Origin: Flagellimonas allohymeniacidonis
GTDB lineage: Bacteria > Bacteroidota > Bacteroidia > Flavobacteriales > Flavobacteriaceae
Length of the DNA: 64,000 nt
NCBI RefSeq assembly: GCF_004296335.1
Contig: NZ_SGIU01000003.1
Coordinates: 1 to 64,000 of the forward strand
Direction: 5' to 3'
Positions 16,309-24,296 of this stretch are shown here, piece after piece. The stretch's first letter is position 1. The number at the start of each line of letters is the position of its first letter. Both the position numbers and the translations under genes were made by a program. The notes beneath the pieces were generated by a model that was not told the origin of the DNA, did not search any database, and saw nothing but the letters and a program-made list of their open reading frames with translations.

Positions 16309-17187
16309 TCAGTGAAGCACGGTTTTTAATTGATTCCGGTATTCCGAGGGATTTTGGCCTGTGAATGCCTTAAAGGACTTATTGAAGTGAGAAAAATTGT
16401 TAAACCCACTTTCGTAGCATACCTGGGTAATGCTTAGCGGTTGCTCTGCCAACAGTTTGGAGGCATGCACCAAGCGGTATTCGTTAACAAATTGTGTGAA
16501 TGTCTTATTGGTAATCTTTTTAAAGTATCTGCAGAAAGAGGGCACCGTCATACTGACCATATCTGCAATTTCATCAAGACTGATATCTTCTTTAAAATTG
16601 GCTTTGACATGGTTAAAGACGATGTTTATTCGGTCGTTGTCCTTTACCTCGGTCTCCATGGAAAAACCTTCCGCATTGAGCACTTTCATTTCTTCCGAGT
16701 TGGCCAATTGATTCAAAATGTTCAATATGGAAAGTAAGCGTTGAAAATCGGTTTGGTACTCCAAAATTTCCATTTTTTCTCCCACTTTCATTTTAGTCTT
16801 GCCATAGAAGGCAATACCGCCCTTGGCAACTTCAAAAAGATTTTGAATGTTTTTCATCTCCGGAATATCAAAAAAATCACTTCCTAAGAAATCATATTTC
16901 ATTTGCACCAGAGTCTCACTCTTGTTCCCGGTCAGTTTATCGGTAAATCCGCAATGGGGAAGATTTGAACCAATAAGTATAAGATCACCTTCCCTAAAAT
17001 AGGAAACATGGCTGCCAATTTGCCTTTTGCCTGATCCCCCATTGATGTAAACCAACTCTAATTCAGGATGATAATGCCAGCCGTTGTTCTTGTTTTCTTT
17101 GTGTTCACTAAACTTCTGATAGGTGAACGAATGCCCAAAACTTGGGGCTATAGCTTCAAATGTAGGTTTTTGATTGTTCGTCATCAT
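16309..17187 (-). CDS. AraC family transcriptional regulator with N-terminal cupin
   Basis: A regulator of about 292 residues. The ATG at 17187 (or the adjacent one at 17184) is chosen because an AAAGGA site lies just upstream; a longer frame starting at 17310 adds a non-conserved tail. The N-terminal cupin contains GWHYHPELELVYINGG and FREGDLILIGSNLPH. The C-terminal 100 residues hold the two helix-turn-helix motifs of the AraC/XylS family (SLDEIADMVSMTVPSFCRYFKKI and PLSITQVCYESGFNNFSHFNKSFK in part), ending GQNPSEYR. Cupin-AraC regulators usually sense sugars. It is divergent from a small secreted protein gene, and the shared spacer contains symmetrical sequence elements that could be its operators. 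Confidence 0.92.
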   Translation of the reverse strand: MMTNNQKPTFEAIAPSFGHSFTYQKFSEHKENKNNGWHYHPELELVYINGGSGKRQIGSHVSYFREGDLILIGSNLPHCGFTDKLTGNKSETLVQMKYDFLGSDFFDIPEMKNIQNLFEVAKGGIAFYGKTKMKVGEKMEILEYQTDFQRLLSILNILNQLANSEEMKVLNAEGFSMETEVKDNDRINIVFNHVKANFKEDISLDEIADMVSMTVPSFCRYFKKITNKTFTQFVNEYRLVHASKLLAEQPLSITQVCYESGFNNFSHFNKSFKAFTGQNPSEYRNQLKTVLH

Positions 17188-17238
17188 AATATCCTTTCCT
17201 ATAGTAAAGGTATAGTGGGTTTTTATACCGATTCTATG

Positions 17239-17265
17239 CAAAATTACCACAAATCTATGGTATTT
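17239..17265 (-). promoter_or_regulatory. Promoter element and dyad upstream of the AraC gene
   Basis: CAAAATTA at 17239-17246 reads TAATTTTG on the minus strand (TAnnTTTG). It abuts a dyad, TACCA at 17245-17249 and TGGTA at 17258-17262, separated by eight bases. A dyad touching the regulator's own -7 element would suit autoregulation. The arms are short, so chance is possible. Confidence 0.4.
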
Positions 17266-17302
17266 TAACCTTAATGTTTCCTTAACACTCCATGGTGGGT
17301 AA

Positions 17303-17336
17303 TTTTCCATAGATATTGGAAAAAATGGTGGTATTT
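17303..17336. promoter_or_regulatory. Operator-like inverted and direct repeats in the AraC/small-protein spacer
   Basis: TTTTCCA (17303-17309) and TGGAAAA (17317-17323) form a perfect seven-base dyad with a seven-base spacer. CCATAGAT at 17307-17314 is the reverse complement of ATCTATGG at 17253-17260, and TGGTATTT occurs at both 17258-17265 and 17329-17336. The repeats sit between the two divergent promoters, as expected for AraC half-sites. No binding consensus is known to me. Confidence 0.35.
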
Positions 17337-17354
17337 AGGGAAGTGATCACAGTG

Positions 17355-17362
17355 TAGTTTTG
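17355..17362 (+). promoter_or_regulatory. -7 promoter element for the small secreted protein gene
   Basis: TAGTTTTG is an exact TAnnTTTG match that ends 26 bases before the ATG at 17389. A TTTA is found near the expected -33 position, which is only a partial match. Confidence 0.5.
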
Positions 17363-17388
17363 TCCTGTAATCTTAAAAACGATACGTT

Positions 17389-17742
17389 ATGAAATCAGTT
17401 TTAAAAACTATTACAGTAGCAGCAGTTCTATTTGCAGGAGCGGTAGGATTTGCCAATGGACCAGCAAAAAGCGAGGTAGAGAAAAAGCTTGTAACCGTAG
17501 AGCTTGATCCTGTTTTTGTGAAGAAGGGAGATACATTGTTGATCAATCTTTTGAACCTTTCCCAAGAAAATGTTACTCTCAAAGTATACGATAGCGAAGG
17601 TAGATTGGTATTCAGTGAAAAAATCGAAGGTGAGGTTGTAGTTGAAAAGGCCTTTAACTTCGAGAAAGCTTACGAGGACGAATATACCGTTATCGTTGCA
17701 GATGCTTCCGGAACCTACAAAGAGAAGGTAAGCGTACGATAA
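17389..17742 (+). CDS. Small secreted beta-sandwich-like protein
   Basis: A 117-residue protein with a clear signal peptide (VLKTITVAAVLFAGAVGFA, cleavage near ANG). The mature part has alternating strands (TLLINLLNLSQENVTLKVYD, RLVFSEKIEG, EYTVIVADASGTYKEKV). They resemble the small DUF3244-like or secretion-tail beta-sandwiches of Bacteroidota, which are also seen in cell-surface sorting domains. No cysteine and no catalytic motif are visible. It is monocistronic: its own promoter lies upstream and a strong terminator follows 25 bases after the stop. It is divergent from the cupin-AraC regulator and may be a target of it. The function is not known. Confidence 0.8.
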   Translation: MKSVLKTITVAAVLFAGAVGFANGPAKSEVEKKLVTVELDPVFVKKGDTLLINLLNLSQENVTLKVYDSEGRLVFSEKIEGEVVVEKAFNFEKAYEDEYTVIVADASGTYKEKVSVR

Positions 17743-17767
17743 GTTGTTTAGTTAATTTAAGTTCGAG

Positions 17768-17792
17768 AAGGCCCTTTTTTGGGCCTTTTTTT
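17768..17792 (+). terminator. Rho-independent terminator of the small secreted protein gene
   Basis: A seven-base-pair stem, AAGGCCC and GGGCCTT, with a six-T loop is followed by a T-run up to about 17792. It ends exactly at the stop codon of the convergent MOSC gene. Confidence 0.85.
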
Positions 17793-18423
17793 ATGCGAAT
17801 TTTTTAAGTCTTTCCCTTTTACCGACAGGCAAAGCCTCATTTTCTATAGCAAGTTGTAAAAGCTTTGGGTCCTTTTTTCGAGCAAAAAGCAGCTCATAAA
17901 ATCCTTTTGTAGTAAGGGAAGTTGATGATTCCTCTACTAACTCTAGGGTATCACCGACAGATACTTCACCCACTTCCAAAATTCGTACGTAGGTTCCGGG
18001 ATGTCCGTGTTCGATAAACTGCCTTAGGATTTCCTGTGTACCAAATTTCACTCCCAATTTGTAGCAAGGCTCCCGAGGTTGGGTAATTTGTACCAGCGCA
18101 GTGCCCAATCGATAAATGTTTCCAATGCGAAGTTCACTTTCATTCAAACCCTTGACGGTGAGATTTTCGCCAAACATGCCCCAGTCCCAATCTAGATTGG
18201 GATACTTCTTTTTCCAATAGGGGTAGTGGTCAGCTGAAAAAAGATAACAAGCCTTAAAAATGCCGCCATGTACTTTTCGGTCGGCGATTACGTCATCAAC
18301 AACGCTTTCTTTTTCAAGTTTGATTGGTTTGTTGACAGGGGTTTTGTAAATGCCTGTTGTGTGGGTCTCCCCATTCCATAAAAAGCTCTTGGGTCGAGCT
18401 ACGTTTGTACTGATTACCTTCAT
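17791..18423 (-). CDS. MOSC domain protein (YiiM-like)
   Basis: A 210-residue protein. MOSC domains are related to the C-terminal domain of molybdenum cofactor sulfurases and carry a conserved cysteine; here it is in REPCYKLGVKFG. Other family marks are RKVHGGIFKACYLFSADHY, DWGMFGENLTVKG, LRIGNIYRLGTALVQIT and GHPGTYVRILEVGEVSVGD. The short C-terminal tail (LLFARKKDPKLLQLAIEN) is the 3-alpha region found in YiiM-like proteins. YiiM-type enzymes are linked to reduction of N-hydroxylated compounds through the molybdenum cofactor. No molybdenum cofactor genes are in the window. Length is normal and the start is a plain ATG. Confidence 0.93.
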   Translation of the reverse strand: MKVISTNVARPKSFLWNGETHTTGIYKTPVNKPIKLEKESVVDDVIADRKVHGGIFKACYLFSADHYPYWKKKYPNLDWDWGMFGENLTVKGLNESELRIGNIYRLGTALVQITQPREPCYKLGVKFGTQEILRQFIEHGHPGTYVRILEVGEVSVGDTLELVEESSTSLTTKGFYELLFARKKDPKLLQLAIENEALPVGKRERLKKFA

Positions 18424-18479
18424 ACCTTGAAGGTAAAGAAAATCAGTTTGAAAGTTGAGGGCGTTAACAAAAAAATGTC

Positions 18480-18878
18480 CTAAATCACCAAAGCTTCTTG
18501 GTGTCGGAATTCTAGAATGTAAAGATGCAAAATATGCTCTCCAACATTCTCTAGGTCATGAATGTAATTGTTCTCACAATGCTCCACATATTTGGTGTCC
18601 CCTTTTTCGAACTGGAGCAAATCGATTTTACCATTGCTATATCGTGAAATGGCCAGTCCCGAAGTTAGGCAAACCACACTGCAGGGATACCGATGCTTGC
18701 GAAAGGGAATTCGCTGGTTGGGCCATAGCGAAAGCTTCCACAATCGGGAGGTTTCGTTTTCGTGGAGTAACTGATGCCCTACGGAATCCTTTAAACTTTC
18801 CTCGTCCTGTAATTCCCGAATTTTTTCGATATCCCAAAGGTCAAAATTACCCTCTGGGTTCAACTGGACGCATTTCAT
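18480..18878 (-). CDS. Cupin-like small hypothetical protein
   Basis: A 132-residue soluble protein. The strand pattern and the segments LSLWPNQRIPFRKHRYPC, VVCLTSGLAISRYSNGK and LENVGEHILHLYILEFRH suggest a cupin (RmlC-like) fold, but the histidine metal triad is not clearly complete. No closer family is recognised. An overlapping frame on the plus strand (18455-18937) is longer but lacks a protein-like composition, so the minus-strand frame is taken as the gene. It follows a small membrane protein gene with an eight-base gap and is probably co-transcribed with it. Confidence 0.65.
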   Translation of the reverse strand: MKCVQLNPEGNFDLWDIEKIRELQDEESLKDSVGHQLLHENETSRLWKLSLWPNQRIPFRKHRYPCSVVCLTSGLAISRYSNGKIDLLQFEKGDTKYVEHCENNYIHDLENVGEHILHLYILEFRHQEALVI

Positions 18879-18886
18879 TTGGTATT

Positions 18887-19075
18887 CTACTTTTTCAGGG
18901 TGATGTAAAGCACATAAAAAGAGATGACCACCAATAGGGGCAAAAGCATGAGGTCATAACGTACAACAATTACCGGATTGATGGTAATCCATTGTTGTAC
19001 CTGCATTTCCCAGATAACAAAACAGGCCCAAATCAATACGAGGCACAACCAACAGATGTATTTGCTGAAATCCAT
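18887..19075 (-). CDS. Small two-helix membrane protein
   Basis: A 62-residue protein. Two hydrophobic helices are visible (CWLCLVLIWACFVIWEM near residues 8-24 and LMLLPLLVVISFYVLYI near 42-58), joined by a short polar loop. There is no recognised domain. Its ATG at 19075 and tight spacing to the downstream cupin-like gene support a real two-gene unit. The role is unknown. Confidence 0.55.
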   Translation of the reverse strand: MDFSKYICWLCLVLIWACFVIWEMQVQQWITINPVIVVRYDLMLLPLLVVISFYVLYITLKK

Positions 19076-19234
19076 TCTTTGTTTTTTGCGGCTGCAAATT
19101 TTCTAAAAATGAAATGCCATCACCAAAAAGGGACTTGCTTAAGGCGTATTGATTTCCGTTTTGTAGACAAAATGGGAGTACTTGGTTAAATTTCGTGTAA
19201 TATGTTGAGGTAATGTTGTGTAGAACAGGGGCGA

Positions 19235-20350
19235 TTAGTTGGGAATCGTGGTCTTGTACGTTTTTGGGGTTACCCCGGTTTCTTTTTTAAAAGCATTATA
19301 GAATGCGCTTTTACTGTTAAACCCGACCTCTGTTCCGATTCCTTCAATGCTAAGGTTGGCCGAATTTTTATCTATTAACATTTGCTCGGCCCTTCCAACA
19401 CGATAGCGATTGATATAGGCATTAAAGTTTTCATGATACACCTGGTTGATAGCGTTGGAAATTTTTCGCGGATGCAATTTGAGTGCATCGGCCAGCCCCA
19501 TAATGGTAAGATTCTTATCCTCAAAAACCTTTGACCCTTCAACATAAGCATCTATTTGTTTCACCAATTTTTTTAGTTCCGAAATAGGAATAGAATCAAT
19601 TGGATTTGATCTTAGATTTTGAATTTTAGTAGGTGCCATGGACTTTTCTTCCGGAATGGCCGAAACTATGTTGCGCTGCAGAATGCCATGAATGGATGCC
19701 CAGTACAACATAAACACGTTATAAGAGGCATACAAAATGCGATAGCCCATGGAATCCTCAGTAAAGTAGCGGATGAAATGCAGAAGGAATAGTACAAAAC
19801 CAAAAAAGACAAAACGCTTAACCCATCGTAGCTCTTTGTGCTCGACCAAAGTGTACTGATTGACAACCTCCTTGGAATGTTCTTGAATGAACCGCCACAT
19901 GTACAACAGAATCCCGGTTGAATAGATCAATGCTACCAAGAAGAACGGGCTGTACCAGTTTGAGTTGACCCATTGCATTTTGGTAGATAATGGCAAGAAG
20001 AAAACGACAACCTGAAACAATAGGGCCAATAGTCCTGGATAGAGACACCAATAGGCAATTTTCCGATTTGAAAAAATAGAGATTTTTTGAATATACACGA
20101 AGAAGAGGGAGGCTAACAACCATTCTCCAGGTCTTGGCAGTACTTCCAGTTGAGGCATTTGGCTTATTAGATTCATATCCTCCAGAATAATGGGGATAAA
20201 GCTATAAGCATAGGTAAGTACAAAAAGACCCAAAAAAAGTGTGGACTTATTTTCTTTACGATTGGTGTACAAAAGGAGGGAACCAAGGATGATACCTTGC
20301 AGACAACCAAAAATATCAATTATGGATATGATATTGTAGTTGATTTCCAT
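19235..20350 (-). CDS. AraC family regulator with N-terminal membrane domain
   Basis: About 371 residues. The start is set at ATG 20350 (MEINYNIISI), because the longer frame to 20428 adds a tail without hydrophobic or conserved character. Residues about 8-230 hold seven hydrophobic helices, the layout of membrane-bound AraC proteins common in Bacteroidota. The C-terminal 110 residues carry the AraC DNA-binding domain (ADALKLHPRKISNAINQ, FNAYINRYRVGRAEQML, IGTEVGFNSKSAFYNAFKKETG, TPKTYK). Such proteins are thought to sense a membrane or periplasmic signal and control nearby genes. Candidate targets are the two small genes downstream or the DoxX/membrane-protein pair upstream; there is no direct evidence. 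Confidence 0.9.
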   Translation of the reverse strand: MEINYNIISIIDIFGCLQGIILGSLLLYTNRKENKSTLFLGLFVLTYAYSFIPIILEDMNLISQMPQLEVLPRPGEWLLASLFFVYIQKISIFSNRKIAYWCLYPGLLALLFQVVVFFLPLSTKMQWVNSNWYSPFFLVALIYSTGILLYMWRFIQEHSKEVVNQYTLVEHKELRWVKRFVFFGFVLFLLHFIRYFTEDSMGYRILYASYNVFMLYWASIHGILQRNIVSAIPEEKSMAPTKIQNLRSNPIDSIPISELKKLVKQIDAYVEGSKVFEDKNLTIMGLADALKLHPRKISNAINQVYHENFNAYINRYRVGRAEQMLIDKNSANLSIEGIGTEVGFNSKSAFYNAFKKETGVTPKTYKTTIPN

Positions 20351-20451
20351 GCATGGATTTTTACCAAAAGTTAATAATTTATCCGAAAAGTCCCACAGTT
20401 TTTGCTGTAAAAAAGCCTTAAAAACCACCTATGCAAAAAGAGGTAGAAAAT

Positions 20452-20811
20452 TTACAAATACGAATAGGCCCAATACATTAAAGCCAATTGGAGGGGAATC
20501 CGAATCAATAAAACCCATCTGGGCAAACCAAATGAAGCCCTCTGATTGTTGAGCATATTGAAATGCACAGGAAGAAAGGCCACAAGCATTGCAATGATGA
20601 GATAAATGGAAATCTCTTGGGTAAGGTCAAACAGAAGTCCAATTCCTAAAACCACTTCCATAGCACCGCTTAAATAAACGAAAAAAAGCGGTTGCGGTAT
20701 AAAAGAGGGCATTATTCTTTTATAGGCTTTCGGGTAAAGAAAATGTAATAGCCCAGCAAGCATATATATACCCACCATAAGCCATAAGTGCCAGGGTATG
20801 GTTTGCATCAT
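20452..20811 (-). CDS. DoxX-like small membrane protein
   Basis: About 119 residues with four membrane helices (for example HLWLMVGIYMLAGLLHFLYP and LFFVYLSGAMEVVLGIGLLF). The pattern YMLAGLLHFLYP..Y..IMPSFIP is seen in DoxX-like/MauE-like proteins annotated as DoxX family or DUF-type membrane proteins. The ATG at 20811 gives a four-base ATGA overlap with the stop of the upstream gene, indicating translational coupling; the longer frame to 20829 would overlap more. Function is unknown; DoxX relatives have been linked to quinone or thiosulfate redox chemistry, but no such residues are diagnostic here. Confidence 0.8.
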   Translation of the reverse strand: MMQTIPWHLWLMVGIYMLAGLLHFLYPKAYKRIMPSFIPQPLFFVYLSGAMEVVLGIGLLFDLTQEISIYLIIAMLVAFLPVHFNMLNNQRASFGLPRWVLLIRIPLQLALMYWAYSYL

Positions 20812-22148
20812 TTCTCTCTGAATAACCAAAAAGGTATCGATTCTGTAATCAAGCTGACAGTATCTTTCTCTTCTTCCTTCTTTTTTCTCTTCAGTTGAAG
20901 CAAGTGTTTGCCTTCATCAACCCCATTAAGGTTTAAAACTGTCTCAAACCCCAACTGATCTTTGATGTTGGTCGTTACTAAAAATTCACCGTCCAGCTCA
21001 AGGGTATCAATTTGAAATGAATATATCGCGTTGACTACCTTGAGGAAATGTTTTCTAATACTATCTTTTTGGCGTTGGGTTTTAATTTTATCACTCCAAT
21101 CTGAATTGAACTCAATGGTGGACGTTAGGCCTCTACGGTCCTTTTCTGGGACCAAAGTGCTGTCAAAGGCAAAAACCCGGTTCTCCAAACCTTCAGAAAA
21201 TGGCATGAATACCTGCAAATAGGACGTGGTGATTACTTTGGATGGTATGACCAATTCCCCGGGATAATCTTCGTCATTTATCAATAAATCAAAATAATTC
21301 TCTTTGTTGGCGAATTGCTCGGAAGAGTTTCTTTCCTTATCCAAAAAGTTAGAGTTGCGATACTCAATAGAGGTAACCAATAGGATGATAAAGTAAATTG
21401 GAGTCAGCAAAAGGATAAGCCGTTTGCCAAAACGGTTATCCAAAAAATTATAGATCAGAGGGCGGTAAAGGAAAGAGAGTGTTAGAAAACTAAAGACCCA
21501 ATATATCGGAAAATACACTTTGGCAACCCATTTATTGCGTTTAAGCAGTCCTTGGGTGAGGAAATCCACAAGGGTGATGAGCATTCCAAGACACAAGAAA
21601 ATCATTAGAGGAATACCAACTCCCTTTGAAATCCACCCGGGTAAAGCATCATTGCCAATTATGAAATTGGCAACCAAGGTCAAGGTCAAAATCACACAGG
21701 TCAGGGCAAGCACATAAAAAATCAGCAAAAAGGATATTGCAAAAAGAACGCTGCAATAATTTTCCAAATTGGCGATATAGCGGTCAAATGAAACGATCCT
21801 CTTTTTTAGGTAGGATTTAAACTTTTCGCTGTATTTCAGGTTTTCAAATTCGATATCGCCAGAAACATACCGAAGACCCAAGGCACCTATCCATAAGCCT
21901 CTTAGAATAACATGGAGAAGGAGGTTAAAAAGAAGAATGGAACATGCGATATAGGCTATAAAATGCACAATGAAACTGTAAATCTGCTGTTCATTCTGGG
22001 CATTCATCATTGCTGTTTTAAGGGGGTCGTAAGCCGTGAATAAACCGAAAATGGCAAATCCCGAAATGATCAGCTCCAGCTCCCAGCTTTGCTGTTGTAA
22101 TGAATCAAGAAGCTTTTTGAACTGCGGACTTTTGTAATCGTTGCTCAT
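20808..22148 (-). CDS. Uncharacterised multi-pass membrane protein
   Basis: A 446-residue protein that I do not recognise. It begins with a charged helix (KLLDSLQQQSWELELIISGF), then has about six membrane helices up to residue 265, including ILLFNLLLHVILRGLWIGALGLR and VLALTCVILTLTLVANFIIG (each split over helix ends). A soluble C-terminal region of about 180 residues follows, with many Glu/Lys/Asp and predicted strands (FETVLNLNGVDEGKHLLQL). No catalytic motif is seen. The topology suggests an inner-membrane protein with a periplasmic C-terminal domain. It overlaps the DoxX-like gene by four bases and is likely to act with it. It lies downstream of the htpG terminator in the same orientation and has its own start region. 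Confidence 0.8.
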   Translation of the reverse strand: MSNDYKSPQFKKLLDSLQQQSWELELIISGFAIFGLFTAYDPLKTAMMNAQNEQQIYSFIVHFIAYIACSILLFNLLLHVILRGLWIGALGLRYVSGDIEFENLKYSEKFKSYLKKRIVSFDRYIANLENYCSVLFAISFLLIFYVLALTCVILTLTLVANFIIGNDALPGWISKGVGIPLMIFLCLGMLITLVDFLTQGLLKRNKWVAKVYFPIYWVFSFLTLSFLYRPLIYNFLDNRFGKRLILLLTPIYFIILLVTSIEYRNSNFLDKERNSSEQFANKENYFDLLINDEDYPGELVIPSKVITTSYLQVFMPFSEGLENRVFAFDSTLVPEKDRRGLTSTIEFNSDWSDKIKTQRQKDSIRKHFLKVVNAIYSFQIDTLELDGEFLVTTNIKDQLGFETVLNLNGVDEGKHLLQLKRKKKEEEKDTVSLITESIPFWLFREK

Positions 22149-22189
22149 GGTTTGAAAAGTTTGGCGGATTCAAGATAAGACTTTGCCAC

Positions 22190-22220
22190 AAAAAAACCGC
22201 TTTGGCCTCCCAAAGCGGTT
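22190..22220 (-). terminator. Rho-independent terminator of htpG
   Basis: An 11-base-pair stem, AACCGCTTTGG and CCAAAGCGGTT with a CCTC loop, is followed on the minus strand by a T-run. It lies 26 bases after the htpG stop codon. Confidence 0.9.
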
Positions 22221-22245
22221 TTTAAACGTTCAAGGCAAAAGATAC

Positions 22246-24132
22246 CTACTTGATCATATCGTAACTGCGTGAAATAAATTTGGTCAATTCCTCTCCCTTG
22301 AGCAAGCCTTTTGAAAGTCTTGCAAGGTCTAGCGATTGATTGATCAAACGTTCCCGTTTTTTGGCAGTTTTGGTATTTAAAATTTCACCTACCAATTCGT
22401 GGTTGGTGTTCACGATGAGGTTGTACATCTCTGGCATATTGCCCATTCCAAACATTCCACCGCCACCAGTTTGCTGCATTTCCTTCATTCTTCTCATAAA
22501 CTCGGGTTCTGTGATGATAAAGGGCGATGCTGAACTGTCCATAGATTCCATTTGAATGGTGAACCCTTTGTCAACAACCACTTTTTCCAACTCCTCTTTG
22601 AGCTTATCTTTTTCTTCATCGGATAGTTTGGAAATGGCCGTATCTTCTTTTTTGATAAGATTGTCAATATGGTCGGCATCCACCCGGGCAAAGGACAATT
22701 TTTCTTTGGAGGTCTCCATTTTTTGCATCAAATGGGATATAATGGGGGAGTCCAGCAACAATACCTCATAGCCTTTGGCTTTGGCTGCTTCTATATAACT
22801 ATGCTGTGCTTCCTTGTCTGAGGCATAGAGCACAACCAATTTGTCGTCCTTGTCGGTTTGATTTTCCTTGATTTTGGCTTCAAGTTCTTCGAAGGTGTAG
22901 TAATTGCCATCCACTGACGGATACAAAGCGAATTTTTCAGCCTTTTCGAAGAATTTTTCTTCCGACAACATTCCGTATTCGATAACTACTTTGATATCAT
23001 TCCATTTTTGCTCGAAATCCTCGCGGTTGTTTTTGAAAAGGGAATTCAGTTTGTCAGCTACCTTTCTTGTAATGTAGGAGGATATCTTCTTCACTGCTCC
23101 ATCCGCCTGTAGATAGGACCGCGAAACATTCAAAGGAATGTCCGGTGAATCGATCACCCCGCGGAGCATTGTCAAAAACTCTGGAACGATTCCTTCCACA
23201 TTGTCCGTTACAAATACCTGGTTTTGGTACAATTGGATTCGGTCTTTTTGAATGTTAAGGTCATTGGTCAACTTCGGAAAGTAAAGAATACCTGTTAAAT
23301 TAAAAGGATAGTCAACATTAAGATGGATGTTGAACAAGGGCTCCTCAAACTGCATGGGATAAAGCTCCCGATAAAACGACTTGTAATCCTCCTCTTTTAG
23401 ATCAGTGGGCTGCTTGGTCCAAGCTGGATTGGGATTATTGATGATATCATCAACTTCTTGGGTGGGTGCAGGGTCTTCCTCTTTGGCACCTTCTGGTTTG
23501 GGAAGTGTCTCTGTTTTAGTCCCGAATTTTATCGGGATGGGCATAAACTTATTGTACTTTGTCAGTAATTCACGTATTCTGGAGTCTTCCAGGAACTCGG
23601 TTGAATCTTCAGCGATATAAAGGATGATCTCGGTACCTCGATCTTCTTTGTCAGCTTTCTCGATGGTAAATTCCGGTGATCCGTCACAAGTCCAGTGCAC
23701 TGCGGTTTCATCCCCAAAGGTTTTGGTAATAATCTCAACCTTATCCGCTACCATGAAAGCTGAGTAGAATCCAAGACCAAAGTGGCCAATAATTCCTGCG
23801 TCCTTACCAGCATCCTTATATTTGTCTAAAAACTCTTCTGCCCCTGAAAAGGCAACTTCGTTGATGTATCTTTTTACTTCCTCCTCGGTCATCCCCACAC
23901 CCTGGTCTATAATCCGGATTTGTTTGTCATCTTTATTGACGATAACTTCAATTAGAGGATTGCCATATTCAACTTTGGCTTCCCCTATGGAGGTAAGGTG
24001 TTTTAGTTTTAGGGTTGCATCCGTTGCATTGGAAATCAATTCCCGAAGGAAAATCTCGTGATCACTATAAAGGAACTTCTTGATTAATGGAAAAATGTTT
24101 TCTACTGAAACATTAATTTTACCTGTAGCCAT
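22246..24132 (-). CDS. htpG: Molecular chaperone HtpG (Hsp90)
   Basis: A 628-residue bacterial Hsp90. The N-terminal GHKL ATPase domain shows FLRELISNATDA, IRIIDQGVGMT and IGHFGLGFYSAFMV. The middle domain has YPFNLTGILYFP and SRSYLQADGAVKKIS, and the C-terminal dimerisation domain has LLDSPIISHLM and YNLIVNTNHELV. Length is normal. An acidic, Pro-rich insert around residues 210-235 links the N-terminal and middle domains. HtpG folds and stabilises client proteins in the cytoplasm under heat stress. It is monocistronic with a strong terminator. The upstream region to 24449 is AT-rich; no heat-shock operator was recognised. Confidence 0.97.
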   Translation of the reverse strand: MATGKINVSVENIFPLIKKFLYSDHEIFLRELISNATDATLKLKHLTSIGEAKVEYGNPLIEVIVNKDDKQIRIIDQGVGMTEEEVKRYINEVAFSGAEEFLDKYKDAGKDAGIIGHFGLGFYSAFMVADKVEIITKTFGDETAVHWTCDGSPEFTIEKADKEDRGTEIILYIAEDSTEFLEDSRIRELLTKYNKFMPIPIKFGTKTETLPKPEGAKEEDPAPTQEVDDIINNPNPAWTKQPTDLKEEDYKSFYRELYPMQFEEPLFNIHLNVDYPFNLTGILYFPKLTNDLNIQKDRIQLYQNQVFVTDNVEGIVPEFLTMLRGVIDSPDIPLNVSRSYLQADGAVKKISSYITRKVADKLNSLFKNNREDFEQKWNDIKVVIEYGMLSEEKFFEKAEKFALYPSVDGNYYTFEELEAKIKENQTDKDDKLVVLYASDKEAQHSYIEAAKAKGYEVLLLDSPIISHLMQKMETSKEKLSFARVDADHIDNLIKKEDTAISKLSDEEKDKLKEELEKVVVDKGFTIQMESMDSSASPFIITEPEFMRRMKEMQQTGGGGMFGMGNMPEMYNLIVNTNHELVGEILNTKTAKKRERLINQSLDLARLSKGLLKGEELTKFISRSYDMIK

Positions 24133-24259
24133 TTTGTAAACTTTTTCTTTTGCCCTTCAGAAGTCAAAAAAAATACCATACTAAAAGAACTGACAAACTG
24201 ACATCAATTATTTTTTAACATTCTCCCTTAAACTTTAACATCTTTTTGTTTATTGTTTT

Positions 24260-24291
24260 TTTGCAAATGCTAAACAAATATCTATATTTGT
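24260..24291 (+). promoter_or_regulatory. Consensus promoter overlapped by an 18-base palindrome
   Basis: TTTG at 24260-24263 and TATATTTG at 24283-24290 are separated by exactly 19 bases, the Bacteroidota consensus. ACAAATA (24274-24280) and TATTTGT (24285-24291) form a perfect dyad around TCTA that covers the -7 element, as an operator would. The TetR-like gene 160 bases downstream is a natural candidate for binding it. Confidence 0.65.
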
Positions 24292-24296
24292 AATGT

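Noticed and set aside
18455..18937. 160-residue plus-strand frame opposite the cupin-like gene
   Set aside because: The minus-strand frame has better protein-like composition and sits in a tight two-gene unit, so the plus-strand frame is treated as a shadow.
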